A stretch of DNA of 64,000 nucleotides from Intrasporangium calvum DSM 43043 (GTDB taxonomy: Bacteria > Actinomycetota > Actinomycetes > Actinomycetales > Dermatophilaceae), in NCBI RefSeq assembly GCF_000184685.1, contig NC_014830.1:2232001-2296000 (forward strand), given 5' to 3'. Shown here piece by piece: positions 62,762 through 64,000 of the stretch; within the stretch, counting starts at the first letter, position 1, and each line of letters begins with the position of its first letter. The notes under the pieces were generated by a model. It saw only the letters and a program-made list of their open reading frames with translations, was not told the DNA's origin and searched no databases. The position numbers and the translations under genes were made by a program.

Positions 62762-63505
62762 ATGAGCGAGCAACTGAAGACCGAACCAGTCCCGTCCACC
62801 CCCAGAGCGACGTTGCTCGACCTCTCCCTGACCCAGCTCATCGCCGGTTCGATGGCTGCCGCGACCGCGGCTGCCCTCGGGTCGCGGCTCGGCGTCGTCG
62901 GGACCATCACCGGCGCTGCCGTGGGGTCCGTCGTCAGCGCCGTCGCGTCGAGCCTCTACCGGGCGTCGATGATGCGCGCCCGCGCGGCCCTCCAGTGGCA
63001 GAAAGCGCACACTCGACGAAGTAGGGCGCCGCTGGCCGGGGTCCCCACCACCTACCCCTCGTCGAGGGTGCAGTTCGTGCCACCTCACCGCGCGTCGAGT
63101 GTGCAGCACCGACCCGCTCCCCACGCGCGGCGGGTCCTGGGCGGGGCGGCTGCCGTCTTCGCACTGGCGACGACGTTCCTTCTCGGGCTGCAGCTGGCCA
63201 GTGGAACCGATGTCACCGGCACCTCCTTGGGCGACCGCCAGGCGGCTGCCCAGGCCGAACCGCCGCGACCACCAGACCCGGAACGACAGGCCGTCCCGGC
63301 CGCCGCGGACCCCGCCCCCACGGGAAGGCCGACCGACGTGCCGGCGACGCCCAGCAGCCCCGCGACCACCAGCGATCCTGGCGCGCCGCCGACGGGCACG
63401 GTCCCGCCCCCACCTCCCGGACCTTCCGGACCAGTGGTGACCACGCCACCTGAGGGGCCCTCACCGAGCGACACCCCTACCAGCCCCACCACCGGTTCGA
63501 CGTGA
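62762..63505 (+). CDS. Hypothetical membrane protein with Pro-rich tail
   Basis: 247 residues, not recognised. A hydrophobic/small-residue segment (about 22-60, LIAGSMAAATAAALGSRLGVVGTITGAAVGSVVSAVASSL), a basic linker, a second membrane helix (about 125-145, GGAAAVFALATTFLLGLQLASG), and an 85-residue Pro/Thr/Ser tail that would lie outside the cell. The basic linker is encoded by a second dispersed-repeat family (63006-63109). It is probably real from its codon use and position alone between rnpB and the ribonuclease gene. Confidence 0.7.
   Translation: MSEQLKTEPVPSTPRATLLDLSLTQLIAGSMAAATAAALGSRLGVVGTITGAAVGSVVSAVASSLYRASMMRARAALQWQKAHTRRSRAPLAGVPTTYPSSRVQFVPPHRASSVQHRPAPHARRVLGGAAAVFALATTFLLGLQLASGTDVTGTSLGDRQAAAQAEPPRPPDPERQAVPAAADPAPTGRPTDVPATPSSPATTSDPGAPPTGTVPPPPPGPSGPVVTTPPEGPSPSDTPTSPTTGST
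63006..63109. repeat. GTCGAGTGTGCA-family inverted element inside a CDS
   Basis: CGCACACTCGACG (63006-63018) and GTCGAGTGTGCAGCAC (63094-63109) are inverted copies of the motif seen after pepA; a third, degenerate copy GTCGAGGGTGCA is at 63061-63072. The block encodes only the basic linker of the membrane protein and looks like an insertion that keeps the frame. Confidence 0.6.
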
Positions 63506-63544
63506 TCGATCGGCGCATGACCCCGTCGATCACATCGAACCAGG

Positions 63545-64000
63545 TCAGCTCTCGATGCTGAGCTTGATCCGCCCGCTCTCGATGTCGGCGGCATCGACGT
63601 GCACCTGGACCGTCTGGCCCTCCTCCGCCCTCCCTGTCGCCCGGGCCACGACGGCCAGGTCGATGAGCTGGACGATGACGTGCTTCTCGTTCTGGTCGAC
63701 GACGACACCCTCGAGGCTGGAACCGACGTAGGACCGCAGCTCGGCCGCCTCCACCGCATCGGTGCAGGCCCGCTCGACACCGCTGGCCCGCCGGTCGGAG
63801 GCCGTCATGATCTCCGGGATCGTCGGAAGGGCGGACAGTGCCCAGGCGGGGACCTCGGTGCCCGCGGACAGCGCCTCGCAGACGACGAGCCCGAAGCGGT
63901 CGACGAGGCGTCGCAACGGTGCCGTGACGTGGGCATAGGGGTTCGCGACGGCGGAGTGGGCGGGCTGGTCGGGGACGGCGCCCTGGAACGGGGTGTAGCC
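63545..64000 (-). CDS. RNB-domain ribonuclease, C-terminal part
   Basis: The gene runs off the right edge; 151 residues remain and the frame is open to base 64000. The visible start reads HSAVANPYAHVTAPLRRLVDRFGLVVCEAL, the end of the RNB catalytic domain (compare AHxTSPIRRYxDL of RNase II/R). The rest is an S1/OB-like region (VVDQNEKHVIVQLIDLAVVARATG). Processive 3'-5' exoribonuclease family. It converges with the membrane protein gene. Confidence 0.88.
   Translation of the reverse strand, partial: GYTPFQGAVPDQPAHSAVANPYAHVTAPLRRLVDRFGLVVCEALSAGTEVPAWALSALPTIPEIMTASDRRASGVERACTDAVEAAELRSYVGSSLEGVVVDQNEKHVIVQLIDLAVVARATGRAEEGQTVQVHVDAADIESGRIKLSIES

Overview
The window is 64 kb of very GC-rich chromosome from an actinobacterium, most likely a member of the Micrococcales close to the Intrasporangiaceae; the family placement is an inference. 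Supporting signs are the cytochrome bcc-aa3 genes (qcrB, ctaC, ctaD, ctaF), GlnR-type operators, actinobacterial families (DUF3043, DUF4191, DUF5302, SCO2322), frequent GTG starts and many leaderless promoters. The core gene order (qcrB ... ctaC ... adoK ... HesB ... glycerate kinase ... DUF3043 ... cobS ... gcvT, pepA, E2, TIGR01777, lipB, lipA, DUF4191, RDD, glnA, glnE, glnA2) follows the Mycobacterium tuberculosis Rv2196-Rv2222 region as I remember it. This is therefore a conserved backbone with accessory genes between its blocks, not a genomic island.

Layout. 1-4.7 kb: end of qcrB, a zinc metallopeptidase and the aa3 oxidase genes. 4.8-9.8 kb: a cysteine-desulfurase-like protein lacking the PLP lysine, TusA, aat, an adenosine-kinase-like gene, and an HTH regulator/DsbA pair facing a 7Fe ferredoxin across an AT-rich palindrome. 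10-18.6 kb: ErpA/HesB, glycerate kinase, nadA, phosphoesterase, M20 dipeptidase, isoaspartate methyltransferase, DUF3043 and a beta-lactamase-like hydrolase. 18.7-24.6 kb: a B12-riboswitch operon encoding an SCO2322-type surface protein, a full ECF transporter, cobU and cobS. 24.7-42.1 kb: gcvT, pepA, lipoamide dehydrogenase, E2, TIGR01777, a protein kinase, lipB, an ABC exporter, lipA and glnA. 42.2-48.8 kb: glnE and glnA2, with an MFS gene and a VOC relic between glnA and glnE. 48.9-58.5 kb: secreted M6 protease, panB, map, polyphosphate glucokinase, ABC-2 exporter, metallo-hydrolase and MFS. 58.7-64 kb: a ThDP enzyme/flavoprotein pair, RNase P RNA, a membrane protein and a partial RNB ribonuclease.

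The genes form several working groups. The respiratory genes form the cytochrome c branch. lipA and lipB make the lipoyl groups used by E2 and the glycine cleavage system. glnA, glnA2 and glnE form the nitrogen module, and both synthetase genes carry GlnR-like sites. The ECF, cobU and cobS genes look like corrinoid salvage.

The most unusual signal is a dispersed repeat, consensus CCGTATGCCGCTGGGCTCG, found 19 times in both orientations. Copies lie between genes, in frame inside glnE and cobS, as inverted pairs forming hairpins, and at the start codons of two leaderless genes. This pattern resembles DNA-uptake sequences or similar genome-wide signals. A second repeat family (GTCGAGTGTGCA) is also present.
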